From Eubacterium sp. (lineage in GTDB: Bacteria > Bacillota > Clostridia > Oscillospirales > Ruminococcaceae): a stretch of 36,908 nt of DNA. A program made the translations under genes and the position numbers. The stretch is from positions 1 to 36,908 of the forward strand of contig JAISVH010000090.1 in assembly GCA_031271685.1 (NCBI GenBank), in the 5' to 3' direction. This document shows, in pieces, positions 8,533 through 17,912 of this stretch (positions are counted from its first letter, which is position 1; each line of letters starts with the position of its first letter). Under the pieces are notes generated by a model. That model saw only the letters and a program-made list of their open reading frames with translations, was not told where the DNA came from and did no database searches.

Positions 8533-11500
8533 TTATCCGTATTTTCTAAAACTTTGCATTGTGAGCATTAGGACTAGCCAAATAAGGTTATATGCTAAAA
8601 CCGCGCTGGCGCTGAACATGTCTGTCATTGTAAATAGTGTAAATATCGCACCGAGTATAAGCGCGAAAAAACAACTAGCCAACACGGTCGCCGCGGAATA
8701 AGATATATCTTTAACAAGCTTTTTTGCCGTGACAAGCGCCGATGCAAATGAGGTGAAAGTGCCGTTGCAAGACAGGTCACCGCGCCCTTTAGAGGTGTAT
8801 CTTGTACACTCGTCAAACTTTTCGTGCAAGCTGAAAGGCAAAATTTTGATCTTTTCAGAATCCACATCGAAAATATCAGAAATTTTGCCGACTGTGACCA
8901 GAGAATCGCGCGTTTTAATGATAACTGAAATTTCGTTTTTTTGAACAAGCTCATGCAGAAAACGTTTGGTTTCAGGGTTAGGTAAAACGTCTATAAAAAA
9001 CATAGCTACCGCCTCGCCGCCGGACGCAAGATAAACTACTTCCTCTGCGGATTTAATATATTTTTTTTCTATTTTTCTGTCGGGTATAATTATTGAATGG
9101 TGTTTCATCTGTTCGCGGTTGCCCAACATCACGCGCCGTGGGCCTATCCACCCGGTTATTCCCATGTTCGCTTCATAAATACAGTTTTCTACCTCGTAAA
9201 GCATTTCGCTTTTTCCAACTATAATGTCATAGAACATGTTTGAAAGTATCGAGCCGCTTTTTATCGCTAGGCTGGCTGCGGTGATGATAGCTTCGTCAAT
9301 GGCGATTTTGTTAATGGAATTCTTGCCCTGACAGCGCTTGATATTGCAAAACGCAATGCTTCCGGCCGGGAAAAGAGCGCTTGCGTCGATCAATATTGAA
9401 TTAACGTCTGCAAAGCTTGTAGCCGAGCTGTAGCCTAATATCGCCGAATCATATTTATTCAGTTGTTTTGACGCGCGGCTGAAAGGATTATTAACGGCAA
9501 ACATAACCGAAAAAGATGAGAAAGCCGACATTATCCCGGCACATACGGTTATAGACCAACCTATGTTATTCTGCATTTCCGTATGGCCGCTTGGAAAAAA
9601 GAAAGCGATAAGCCCTAAAAGCCCGGACACCAGAAGCGCGATAGGAGTTAGGGTTTTTGAAACAGTATCGGCAATATCTGTGCAGTATGTAGATTTTAAA
9701 AAATCGGTTAAAAATTCTGTTTTGCGCATCGCGCAAAGCACCGGCAACTCACTAACAGCGCCTTTAGTAAATGCGTCGGCTAGCTCGTCGTCTTTTAATA
9801 TATCGGCATAATATTTTGAGCTATCGCCGGATATGAATCTAAACCCAAGCTTAGCGCGCCTTATCATTAAAATCTTTCCTATGGTGTTAAACATCAGCGC
9901 CCCTAAGCCAACTGCAACATATAAGTGAGCTTGACCTGCCCTGACAGTTTCAGAAGAGAGCAACATAAGTCCCGCCCCCGCGACAGATATGACCGAGGAA
10001 ACCGCGCAAATGCTGTCACAGTCTCCCTGTCGGCTGAACAGCTTTTTGATCCCATTAGATAACACGCCCTTGCAGGCGACCAACCCTGTTATCCCCAATA
10101 ACGCTTGCATCGCGATATACGCGAAAGTGTCAAAGCGGCGATCTAAAAATAAAACTTCAAATCCTAAAACGCGATAGGCCATATTGATTCCAAAATCGTT
10201 GCAGACAGTAACGGCGGTCAAAATCCCTGTGATTATAAATAATATTAAAAACCGAAATTTAAGAGCTTTATGCGAATCGCAAAGCTCATCCCATATTTGG
10301 TCTGAAGAATCATAGCTGTCAAAGTCGTCGGGATCACAAGGGTCGTCATCTTCCGGTTCTTTGTCATGTTCTTCCAACACAAAATCTTTTATTCTGCGTT
10401 TACGTTTTTGCCCAAGTTCGGTCATTTTTTCCTGAAATTCAATCGGGTCTCCGTTAGGTATCAGGGTTGTGTCCTTTAGTATTTGTTTTTTATAATTTAT
10501 GTTTAAAACATTAACGGCTTTTTGAGGGATTGGCAGATCCGGCTTTGTAGCTATTGGAATGGTGCCTTTAAGCATTGCCTCGTTCTGTTCACGTTTTTTA
10601 ATGGCTTTATTAAGCGATTCTATCAGCGCTATATTTGAAGTGTCGCTCATAGAAGGAGGAAGTTCGGCCGGCGGACCTTCTTTTAACTTTTTTGCCGGAG
10701 GGACATACGCTTTTACGCCGACTTCTACCGTGCCTGCTCCGGACTGATTTATTTCAGCCGCTTTTTCGGCGATATCCTTTAAGTCATCTCCCGCAATTCC
10801 CCTGGTGTCGCCTGACAGGTTGCCTATTGTCATGGTATGTTCAAGGAAAAAGCCTTCCTCGGCTTTTTTAATGACTTCATAAGGGTTTATCCCCTCAATA
10901 AAATCTTCATGATGCTCGATTTTTTTATCTGCTATTAATACGCTTTGCTCTTTAAGACGCCTTAATTCTTCCTCTCGGCCGCCGGGGGCATTAATATTTT
11001 TAACCGACTGAGTATCTTTGCTGTCCGTAAAAATTTCGGACTTTAAATGGGGCAGATTTTCGGTATCGCTGAATTTGGGCGGCTTATAGCCTTCGTCAAA
11101 AATCTCTATATTGTCAGTGTCGTCGCTTATACGTTTACGCGGATTCTGATTTATTGAGAATCTGGCTGTCGTCCCCTTATACGGAGATATTTCAGATTGT
11201 TTTATTGTTTTATTATTTTCCGGGTAATTTGAAAGATTTTCTATTATAGGTTTGGGCAAATTTTTTGCCTTAGCAAAATAAACTCCATTTTTTTTATCTT
11301 CTTTTTCTTTGATATTTGCTTTGTTTAAGCTTTGCCTGCTTTTTGGTTTTACAATTTCTGTTTTGAAAGGCTCGGACCATGCTTGCGCCTTTTCAGGCTT
11401 TTTAAATTCGGATTCTGACGTTTCGGCGCTGAAATCAGGAATCACCGGCTTTTGAGACTTTAATTCCTGCAGTTTAGACTCGTTAAACTTTTCACTCTTT

Positions 11501-11643
11501 TTTGGTTTAACAATTTCTTCAACTTCTTCGGTTAAAAACGGTTTTATTTTTATTTCTTTGCCGTCTCTGTTTTCGGGCGGCTCAGTCCTGCGTTTTACTT
11601 CTATTTCCGCTAAAATGTCATCAACTGAATATTTGTCAGACAA
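8533..11643 (-). CDS. Large membrane protein with long disordered N-terminus and degenerate P-type ATPase-like core (putative pseudo-ATPase)
   Basis: About 460 aa low-complexity charged N-terminus, then TM pairs in P1B-like order; '[17 protein letters not shown]' sits at the DKTGT position; '[15 protein letters not shown]...[46 protein letters not shown]' follows N/P-domain layout. Confidence 0.8.
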   Translation of the reverse strand: MSDKYSVDDILAEIEVKRRTEPPENRDGKEIKIKPFLTEEVEEIVKPKKSEKFNESKLQELKSQKPVIPDFSAETSESEFKKPEKAQAWSEPFKTEIVKPKSRQSLNKANIKEKEDKKNGVYFAKAKNLPKPIIENLSNYPENNKTIKQSEISPYKGTTARFSINQNPRKRISDDTDNIEIFDEGYKPPKFSDTENLPHLKSEIFTDSKDTQSVKNINAPGGREEELRRLKEQSVLIADKKIEHHEDFIEGINPYEVIKKAEEGFFLEHTMTIGNLSGDTRGIAGDDLKDIAEKAAEINQSGAGTVEVGVKAYVPPAKKLKEGPPAELPPSMSDTSNIALIESLNKAIKKREQNEAMLKGTIPIATKPDLPIPQKAVNVLNINYKKQILKDTTLIPNGDPIEFQEKMTELGQKRKRRIKDFVLEEHDKEPEDDDPCDPDDFDSYDSSDQIWDELCDSHKALKFRFLILFIITGILTAVTVCNDFGINMAYRVLGFEVLFLDRRFDTFAYIAMQALLGITGLVACKGVLSNGIKKLFSRQGDCDSICAVSSVISVAGAGLMLLSSETVRAGQAHLYVAVGLGALMFNTIGKILMIRRAKLGFRFISGDSSKYYADILKDDELADAFTKGAVSELPVLCAMRKTEFLTDFLKSTYCTDIADTVSKTLTPIALLVSGLLGLIAFFFPSGHTEMQNNIGWSITVCAGIMSAFSSFSVMFAVNNPFSRASKQLNKYDSAILGYSSATSFADVNSILIDASALFPAGSIAFCNIKRCQGKNSINKIAIDEAIITAASLAIKSGSILSNMFYDIIVGKSEMLYEVENCIYEANMGITGWIGPRRVMLGNREQMKHHSIIIPDRKIEKKYIKSAEEVVYLASGGEAVAMFFIDVLPNPETKRFLHELVQKNEISVIIKTRDSLVTVGKISDIFDVDSEKIKILPFSLHEKFDECTRYTSKGRGDLSCNGTFTSFASALVTAKKLVKDISYSAATVLASCFFALILGAIFTLFTMTDMFSASAVLAYNLIWLVLMLTMQSFRKYG

Positions 11644-11785
11644 ATCCCGCTCCCCCTTTCTTTATAGAAATTTGCCGTTTTATAGCTAGTCAGTTTTAAA
11701 ACGCTCGTTTGTTAAAACATTGGAAGCGTCTCCGCCGCAGATGCTTGAATCCTCCGCCTAAAAGGCGGAGGGAACATAAACGCGG

Positions 11786-12526
11786 TTATATATCTCGCGA
11801 CCTTAAGATATGATACATTAATATTCCGGCGCTGACAGACACATTAAGGGAATTTATCTGTCCGTGCATATCTATTGAAACTATTTTATCGCAGCTTTCG
11901 CGGACTAAGCGACCCAACCCTTTTCCCTCAGAACCAATAACGAGACAGACTCCGCCCGAAAAATCGGTTTTATGATAAGGCTCGCCGTCAGCTTCGGCTC
12001 CATACACCCAGATGTTTGACTTTTTAATAGTTTTTATCGTGTCTGACAGGTTCGCCACACGGCATATTTTAAGCCAGCTGGCGGCTCCGGCAGAAGTGTT
12101 TTGAACAATTCCGGAAATCGCAGCGCTTCTGCGTTTGGGAACGATTAACCCATCTGCGCCTACAGCTTCCGCCGTGCGGATAACGGCACCTAAATTATGG
12201 GGGTCTTCTATTTCATCGGCCATAATAAGAAACGGTAGCTTGCCTTTTAAGGACGATACTTTTAGCAGATCGTCTAAATCCGCGTAAAGAATTTCTGAAA
12301 TCAACGCAGCAATACCGCCGTGGCGGCCGCCATTCGTTAAAGCGTCAAGCTTTTTAGCGTTAGCGTTTTTTATTACGAAGCCTTTTTCTTTCGCTGATTC
12401 TATAATGTCACCGCAGGATTTAATCCCGCTTTGCAGATAAACTACATCAATCTGCACGTCGGATTTAATCGCTTCCATTACCGCGTTTCTGCCATAAATT
12501 ATATTATTTTCCATATCACATTTCAT
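11786..12526 (-). CDS. rlmB: 23S rRNA 2'-O-methyltransferase RlmB-like (TrmH/SpoU family)
   Basis: 'IIYGRNAVMEAI', 'IEDPHNLGAVIRTAEAVGADGLIVPKRRSA', 'LVIGSEGKGLGRLVRESCD', 'INSLNVSVSAGILMYHILR'. Confidence 0.93.
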   Translation of the reverse strand: MKCDMENNIIYGRNAVMEAIKSDVQIDVVYLQSGIKSCGDIIESAKEKGFVIKNANAKKLDALTNGGRHGGIAALISEILYADLDDLLKVSSLKGKLPFLIMADEIEDPHNLGAVIRTAEAVGADGLIVPKRRSAAISGIVQNTSAGAASWLKICRVANLSDTIKTIKKSNIWVYGAEADGEPYHKTDFSGGVCLVIGSEGKGLGRLVRESCDKIVSIDMHGQINSLNVSVSAGILMYHILRSRDI

Positions 12527-13115
12527 TTCTATTGTCTAGCGCGTGGGCCAATGTAACGTCGTCGGCGAATTCTAGCGCCGCACCGACGGGGAGTCCATAA
12601 GCTAACCTCGTAACCTTTATTCCCATCGTTTTTATAAGCCTGCTTATATAAGATGCCGTAGCCTCGCCCTCAACCGTCGGACCTGTTGCCATAATTACCT
12701 CTGTGATATCGCCGTTAAGCCTTGCCATAAGCTCTTTTACACGTATCTTTTCTGGTCCTATGCCGTCCATTGGCGAAAGAGCTCCATGTAAAACATGATA
12801 TACCCCGGCAAAAGACCCCGCGCGCTCAAAAGCCGTTACGTCCTTTGGCGATTCCACTACGCAGATCACTTCTTTTTGCCGGCGAAAATCTCCGCAGATG
12901 CGACAATCCTCTTGTCCCGTAAAGTTTTGGCAGACAGGGCATATCCTGACTGATTTTCTTGCAGAAATCAACGCCTTAGAGAAAACTTCGACATCATTTT
13001 CCGGCATGGTTAAAAGATAATAAGCCAACCGTTGGGCCGTTTTCATGCCGATGCCCGGTAATTTTGAGAACTGCTCAGCGGCAGTCAATAACGGCAGAGG
13101 GATATACTCAGCCAT
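12516..13115 (-). CDS. recR: Recombination protein RecR
   Basis: 'FSKLPGIGMKTAQRLAYYLL', C4 zinc motif 'CPVCQNFTGQEDCRIC', Toprim 'ICVVESPKDV', 'HGALSPMDGIGPEKI'. Confidence 0.97.
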   Translation of the reverse strand: MAEYIPLPLLTAAEQFSKLPGIGMKTAQRLAYYLLTMPENDVEVFSKALISARKSVRICPVCQNFTGQEDCRICGDFRRQKEVICVVESPKDVTAFERAGSFAGVYHVLHGALSPMDGIGPEKIRVKELMARLNGDITEVIMATGPTVEGEATASYISRLIKTMGIKVTRLAYGLPVGAALEFADDVTLAHALDNRNEM

Positions 13116-13118
13116 ATA

Positions 13119-13478
13119 TCACACCAATCCTGGGAGGCTCATTCCGCCTGTCACTCTCTCAACTTCTTTCTCGGTTTCCTTTTCGACCTTATCGATAACC
13201 GCGTTCACACCTGCGGTTATTATGTCCTCTAGGTCTTCAATATTATCCTTATCCACTATTTCCGGATTTATCTTTATGGATTTTAATTTTTTATCGCCGG
13301 TCATAACAAACTCGGCCATGCCGCCGCCCGCCGAAACGGTATAATCCACATCCTTAAGCTCATCCTGAACTTTTTTAATGGCTTCTTGCATAACTTGTGC
13401 TTGTCGTATCATATCATTTACGCTGCCGGCACCTTTTGCCTGATATTCTTTTGGTAATCTAGCCCTCATTTTTTCCAT
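13119..13478 (-). CDS. YbaB/EbfC family nucleoid-associated protein
   Basis: Position between recR and dnaX; 'MIRQAQVMQEAIKKVQDELKDVDYTVSAGGGMAEFVMTGDKKLKSIKINPE'. Confidence 0.93.
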   Translation of the reverse strand: MEKMRARLPKEYQAKGAGSVNDMIRQAQVMQEAIKKVQDELKDVDYTVSAGGGMAEFVMTGDKKLKSIKINPEIVDKDNIEDLEDIITAGVNAVIDKVEKETEKEVERVTGGMSLPGLV

Positions 13479-13486
13479 CCCTTTTG

Positions 13487-15028
13487 TTATTTTATTTTTA
13501 CATCTATTCCGTGCTCTCTTACACGGTCAAGAAAGATTTCGGTTTTGTTTTTAGCCGGAATGTCTTCAGACAATTCTTCTGCGAATATTCTTACCGGCTT
13601 AACCCCTATATCTTCAGCAGCTTTAAGTATCCGCTCTCGGTTCTCTTCGTTTTCCAAAATGCTTGCGGTAAGTGCCCCGCCTGTTATGCATATCTCTCCG
13701 TTTTTTATAACAGCGGAAGTTCCTCTTAACATTTCCCCTAAAAACGATGGTAGTTGCTTAAGAATAGCCGTCCAATCAAACGCAACATCTGACAACTTGT
13801 TTTGGTTGTCTTTTGGTTTTCTTTTCGCATTTAAAAGCCCCTCAGAGTAAACCTGATTTGGTTGCCGACGGATGTTTTGTTCAATTGCATCTATCCTGGC
13901 AACGACAGATGACAGGTCGAAATCCAGTTCAGGCGAACAAAGCTCGATAACCGTCATCTCTGCGGTTATTCTGGCGTTTTTAGAGCGACCAATATGCTCG
14001 AATCTGTTTTCTAATATTTTCATGCACCTCATAATTTCGCGCAAAGACATGCGTTCGCTTAACGCCTTATATTCGCATATGTCTTCCGGCATACAATTTA
14101 AGATAGCTATTGTGGAATCAAAAGTTTTCGAGGGTTCGGCAGATATCGTTTTAAATACCATTAAATTTCTGTAATGATAAATAAGCTCGTCAATAAGGCG
14201 GGTCAAATCTTTAGAATCGTTGTACAGTCCGGTAAGTATCTCTATGGCTCTAACTGTGTTTTTATCGAGCGCCGCCTCAGATAGAGAGAACAGATGCCCG
14301 CTGCCGGCCAAACCGGCGCTGTCTTGAACTAATTGCAAAGTAACGTTATCATCTTTTGAAATACAAGTGTCTAAAAGCGAAAGAGCGTCCCGCATTCCGC
14401 CTTCAGATAAGCGAGAGATAAGAAAAGCCGCTGACGGCTCAAGATTCGCGCCTTCTTGTTTTGCTATTTCCATAAGCTTGTCAGCGCTTTCACTCAAATC
14501 TATACGCCTAAAATCAAAGCGCTGACAGCGCGAAAGGATAGTCGCGGGAATTTTATGATTTTCAGTTGTAGCGAGAATGAAGATCACATGAGGGGGAGGC
14601 TCTTCAATAGTTTTAAGCAAAGCATTAAAGGCGCTGTTTGAAAGCATGTGCGCCTCGTCAATAATATAAACTCGATATTTGCATGCAACCGGCAGGTAAT
14701 TAAGTTCCTCGCGCAGCAGGCGCACATCCTCGATACTGTTATTGCTGGCGGCGTCAATTTCAACTATGTCTGAGATGCCCTCGTCTATCATTTTGCAATT
14801 TTCGCAAACAAGGCAAGGATTCCCTCCATCAGGTTTTTCGCAATTTATCGCCTTAGCCAATATTTTTGCACAGGTGGTTTTTCCTGTGCCGCGCGACCCC
14901 GTAAACAGATATGCGTGTGCTGTTTGCCCGTTTATTATTTGGTTTGTAAGGGTGCGGGTGATGTGAGGCTGGGATATTACGTCGGAAAAAATCAGCGGTC
15001 TATATTTGCGATAAAGCGCCAAGTACAA
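13487..15028 (-). CDS. dnaX: DNA polymerase III subunits gamma/tau
   Basis: 'YLALYRKYRPLIFSDVISQPHI', 'HAYLFTGSRGTGKTTCAKILAKAINC', zinc cysteines, 'VYIIDEAHMLSNSAFNALLKTIEEPP'. Confidence 0.97.
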   Translation of the reverse strand: MYLALYRKYRPLIFSDVISQPHITRTLTNQIINGQTAHAYLFTGSRGTGKTTCAKILAKAINCEKPDGGNPCLVCENCKMIDEGISDIVEIDAASNNSIEDVRLLREELNYLPVACKYRVYIIDEAHMLSNSAFNALLKTIEEPPPHVIFILATTENHKIPATILSRCQRFDFRRIDLSESADKLMEIAKQEGANLEPSAAFLISRLSEGGMRDALSLLDTCISKDDNVTLQLVQDSAGLAGSGHLFSLSEAALDKNTVRAIEILTGLYNDSKDLTRLIDELIYHYRNLMVFKTISAEPSKTFDSTIAILNCMPEDICEYKALSERMSLREIMRCMKILENRFEHIGRSKNARITAEMTVIELCSPELDFDLSSVVARIDAIEQNIRRQPNQVYSEGLLNAKRKPKDNQNKLSDVAFDWTAILKQLPSFLGEMLRGTSAVIKNGEICITGGALTASILENEENRERILKAAEDIGVKPVRIFAEELSEDIPAKNKTEIFLDRVREHGIDVKIK

Positions 15029-15089
15029 ATATCATCACTCCGTTCTCCCGTATACAGTAGACTTCTTGCGCAATTAAAATGCGATGGAT

Positions 15090-15190
15090 TTGTGAGTAAA
15101 ATTTTTGCCGTACAAGACAATTTTTGTGAGAATATCCATTGGTATTTAAGCAAAAATTAACGCGGTATGACCTAAATTTTACCGCTAGAA
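15090..15190 (-). repeat. Decayed relative of the MITE-like element (family A)
   Basis: 'GACAATTTTTGTGAGAATATCCATTGGTATTTAAGCAAAAATTAAC' matches the reverse complement of the 19211-19389 and 30187-30321 copies with substitutions. Confidence 0.5.
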
Positions 15191-15317
15191 CGGCGCAGAG
15201 TAATTTAGCAATAAGCTTAGTTAATAATTTCATAAAACAACCAAAAAATTACGCAAAATCTTAGGGATAAATGGTTTTGCAGAAATTTTTTGGCTTTGTT
15301 TCAAGTTAATTTACTGC

Positions 15318-15449
15318 AAAAGTCTTTCCTTTTGAACGCAGGCTTGCTGCGGCACAAGGCAAAACCCGCTTAATGCTGCTCGGTTCCCCGCCTGACATGG
15401 TTCACGGTAAGCCATTGCACAGGGCCTGCATTCAAAAGCAAAGACCTTG
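15318..15449 (-). ncRNA. ffs: Bacterial small signal recognition particle RNA (4.5S/scRNA-like)
   Basis: Reverse complement contains 'GTGAACCATGTCAGGCGGGGAACCGAGCAGCATTAAGC' with long complementary flanks (TTTTGAATGCAGGC / GCCTGCGTTCAAAA); position upstream of dnaX is conserved in Bacillota. Confidence 0.9.
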
Positions 15450-15548
15450 AAATAAATTTATTCTATATTATAACACTTTTACACAAAAAAATCAATACCC
15501 GCTTGATAAACAAAAATTATTAGGCTAAAATAAACACAACGATGAAGC

Positions 15549-16400
15549 CTATTTCTGCCATATCATAGAAACGTCGAATGCCTTAACGCTGTGAGTTAGA
15601 GCCCCTAAACTTATTATGTCCACACCGGTTTTGGCTATTTCTCTAATATTCTCTTCTGTGATATTGCCTGAAGCCTCTAAAATCGCCTGACCGGCGGTAA
15701 GCTTTTCGGCAATGTCTACCGCCTTGCGCATCTGGTCAATAGGCATATTGTCTAGCATAATAATTTTAACTCCTGCGGCGATCGCCTCTTTCATTTCATA
15801 TAAATCACGGACCTCAATCTCTATATTGACTAAATGTCCCGCTTTTTTTCTTAGTTCTTTTACAGCATTGGTTATCCCGTTATAGGCATCGATATGGTTA
15901 TCTTTTATCATTGCCGCGTCTGAGAGGTTATATCGGTGATTACGTCCCCCGCCTGTTGCTACGGCGTATTTTTGCAGAGTGCGTAGCCCCGGAAGAGTCT
16001 TTCTAGTATCAGCTATACTTGCCTTGGTTCCGGCGACAAGCGAAACGCACTTAGCGGTATAGGTTGAGATCCCGCTCATATGTTGCAAAAAATTCAGCGA
16101 GGTACGTTCGCCTTTTAAAAGCGCGGCGGTTTTTCCATGAAATTCCGCGATAACATCACCTTTTTTAACCGGGTCGCCATCTATAAACGCGGTTTTAGTC
16201 TTTACGCCGGAATCCAAGATTTCAAATACCCTAAGCGCGACGGCAAGCCCCGAAATAACTCCGTCGGCTTTGGATAAAAAAAATGCTTTTGAATGGTGCA
16301 TACTGTCAACAAGTAAGTCAGTGGTAACATCAATATAGCTGATATCCTCTTTAAGAGCGGTTTTAATTATTTCGTCAACATAAAAATCAGGTAAATTCAT
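15549..16400 (-). CDS. nadC: Nicotinate-nucleotide pyrophosphorylase (carboxylating)
   Basis: 'LKGERTSLNFLQHMSGISTYTAKCV', 'IADTRKTLPGLRTLQKYAVATGGGRNHRYNLSDAAMIKDNHI'. Confidence 0.96.
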   Translation of the reverse strand: MNLPDFYVDEIIKTALKEDISYIDVTTDLLVDSMHHSKAFFLSKADGVISGLAVALRVFEILDSGVKTKTAFIDGDPVKKGDVIAEFHGKTAALLKGERTSLNFLQHMSGISTYTAKCVSLVAGTKASIADTRKTLPGLRTLQKYAVATGGGRNHRYNLSDAAMIKDNHIDAYNGITNAVKELRKKAGHLVNIEIEVRDLYEMKEAIAAGVKIIMLDNMPIDQMRKAVDIAEKLTAGQAILEASGNITEENIREIAKTGVDIISLGALTHSVKAFDVSMIWQK

Positions 16401-17875
16401 TGCATCGCATTCCTTCCCAGTAATTCTAAAAGTATCAGCTTTGCCAGAACGGCAAGTGATTTTGTTTCAATGAATTCAGGGGTCAATTTAAAATTCCCGG
16501 TTTCCAATACCGCGTTTATATCTTCGACACGTGGTAATTTATCTCGGCATTCGCCAAGGTTAGGCATAACGAAAAAGGCTTTTTGCATTATTGCCTTGAG
16601 TTCGGCGCGCAACCCATGGGGATAATCTTCTTCACCTCGGTTTTGATAGTCGTTATAGTTTATGTCATTATATTCACCCAGAGGTATGTTACATTCATTT
16701 ATATCGGCGGCGATAAGCCTTGAAAAAACCAAAGCCTCCAGTAGTGAGTTACTGGCAAGGCGATTCTTGCCGTGAATTCCTGTGTGGGCGCATTCTCCGG
16801 CGGCATAAAGTCCGGTTACCGTAGTTTTGCCCTTGCCGTTTACTGAAATACCTCCCATTAGGTAATGTTGACACGGATATATGGGGACAGGTTCATTGGA
16901 CATATCATAACCCCTTTCCTTGACTCGCTCATAAATCATTGGAAACCGCTCTTTGACAAAGTCGCTGTCACGATGAGAGATATCGAGGTAAAATTTATCA
17001 CTGCCCGTCCTTGCCTGTTCTCGGATGATACAGCGGCTTACCACATCGCGTGGGGCCAGTTCTTTTCGTTTAGGCTCGTACTCCTCCATAAATCGATTTC
17101 CATTGCAGTTGAGCAGATAAGCGCCCTCACCCCTTAGCGATTCTGAAATTAAAAATCGCTCCCGGCTTTCCTTTCCGGCAAATGCGGTGGGGTGGAATTG
17201 GATAAGCGAAAGCTTTTCAACTTTGGCGCCCATGTTATAAGCAAAATAGATCCCGTCTCCGGTTGCGGTGGCGGCATTAGTGGTATAGTCATAGATACGG
17301 CCTATCCCACCCGTTGCTAAAACACATGTTTTCGCGGTATAATAATTGTGCTTTCCTTCCATGAAAACGTTAATAAGAAAGTCTTCACCTTCTTTCATTA
17401 GGTCTAAAAGATGTGCATTTTCAAGTATTGTAACATTTGGCAGAGCTTTAACATTTTCAAGAAGGGTTGACACTATCTCATATCCTGTGCTATCCTTAGA
17501 GTGGGCTATTCTTCTTCGCGAGTGACCGCCTTCTAATGTCAGCTCTATGCTTCCGTCGGTTTTTTTATCAAAGTTAACCCCTAGCCGGATAAGGTTTTCA
17601 ATTTCTATAGGGCCGCGCTTAATGAGGATTTTAAGATTTTCGATATTATTCTCATAACCGCCCGCGATAAGGGTATCCTCAATGTGAAGGGTGTAATCGT
17701 CATTGTCTTTGTCCATAACCGCCGCGACCCCCCCCTGAGCAAGCGCGGAATTACAAAGCATAAAATCGCGCTTGGAAAGCATAAGCACTTTAAAACAAGG
17801 GGCGATGTTAAGTGCCGCATAAAGGCCGGAAACGCCGGCGCCAATTATTATAATATCAAAATTTTTAAATTTCAT
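16397..17875 (-). CDS. nadB: L-aspartate oxidase
   Basis: 'FDIIIIGAGVSGLYAAL' FAD motif, 'AQGGVAAVMDKDND', 'EGGHSRRRIAHSKD', 'HYLMGGISVNGKGKTTVTGLYAAGECAHTGIHGKNRLASNSLLEALVF'; ATG at 17875 with GGAGAG RBS preferred over the 17956 extension. Confidence 0.95.
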   Translation of the reverse strand: MKFKNFDIIIIGAGVSGLYAALNIAPCFKVLMLSKRDFMLCNSALAQGGVAAVMDKDNDDYTLHIEDTLIAGGYENNIENLKILIKRGPIEIENLIRLGVNFDKKTDGSIELTLEGGHSRRRIAHSKDSTGYEIVSTLLENVKALPNVTILENAHLLDLMKEGEDFLINVFMEGKHNYYTAKTCVLATGGIGRIYDYTTNAATATGDGIYFAYNMGAKVEKLSLIQFHPTAFAGKESRERFLISESLRGEGAYLLNCNGNRFMEEYEPKRKELAPRDVVSRCIIREQARTGSDKFYLDISHRDSDFVKERFPMIYERVKERGYDMSNEPVPIYPCQHYLMGGISVNGKGKTTVTGLYAAGECAHTGIHGKNRLASNSLLEALVFSRLIAADINECNIPLGEYNDINYNDYQNRGEEDYPHGLRAELKAIMQKAFFVMPNLGECRDKLPRVEDINAVLETGNFKLTPEFIETKSLAVLAKLILLELLGRNAMQ

Positions 17876-17912
17876 GTTATCTCTCCATTCCAAAAAGAAA
17901 GGTATTGTCAAA

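Noticed and set aside
13487-15028. Programmed frameshift in dnaX (gamma/tau)
   Set aside because: No clear A-AAA-AAG slippery heptamer with a following hairpin in the expected central region on the coding strand.
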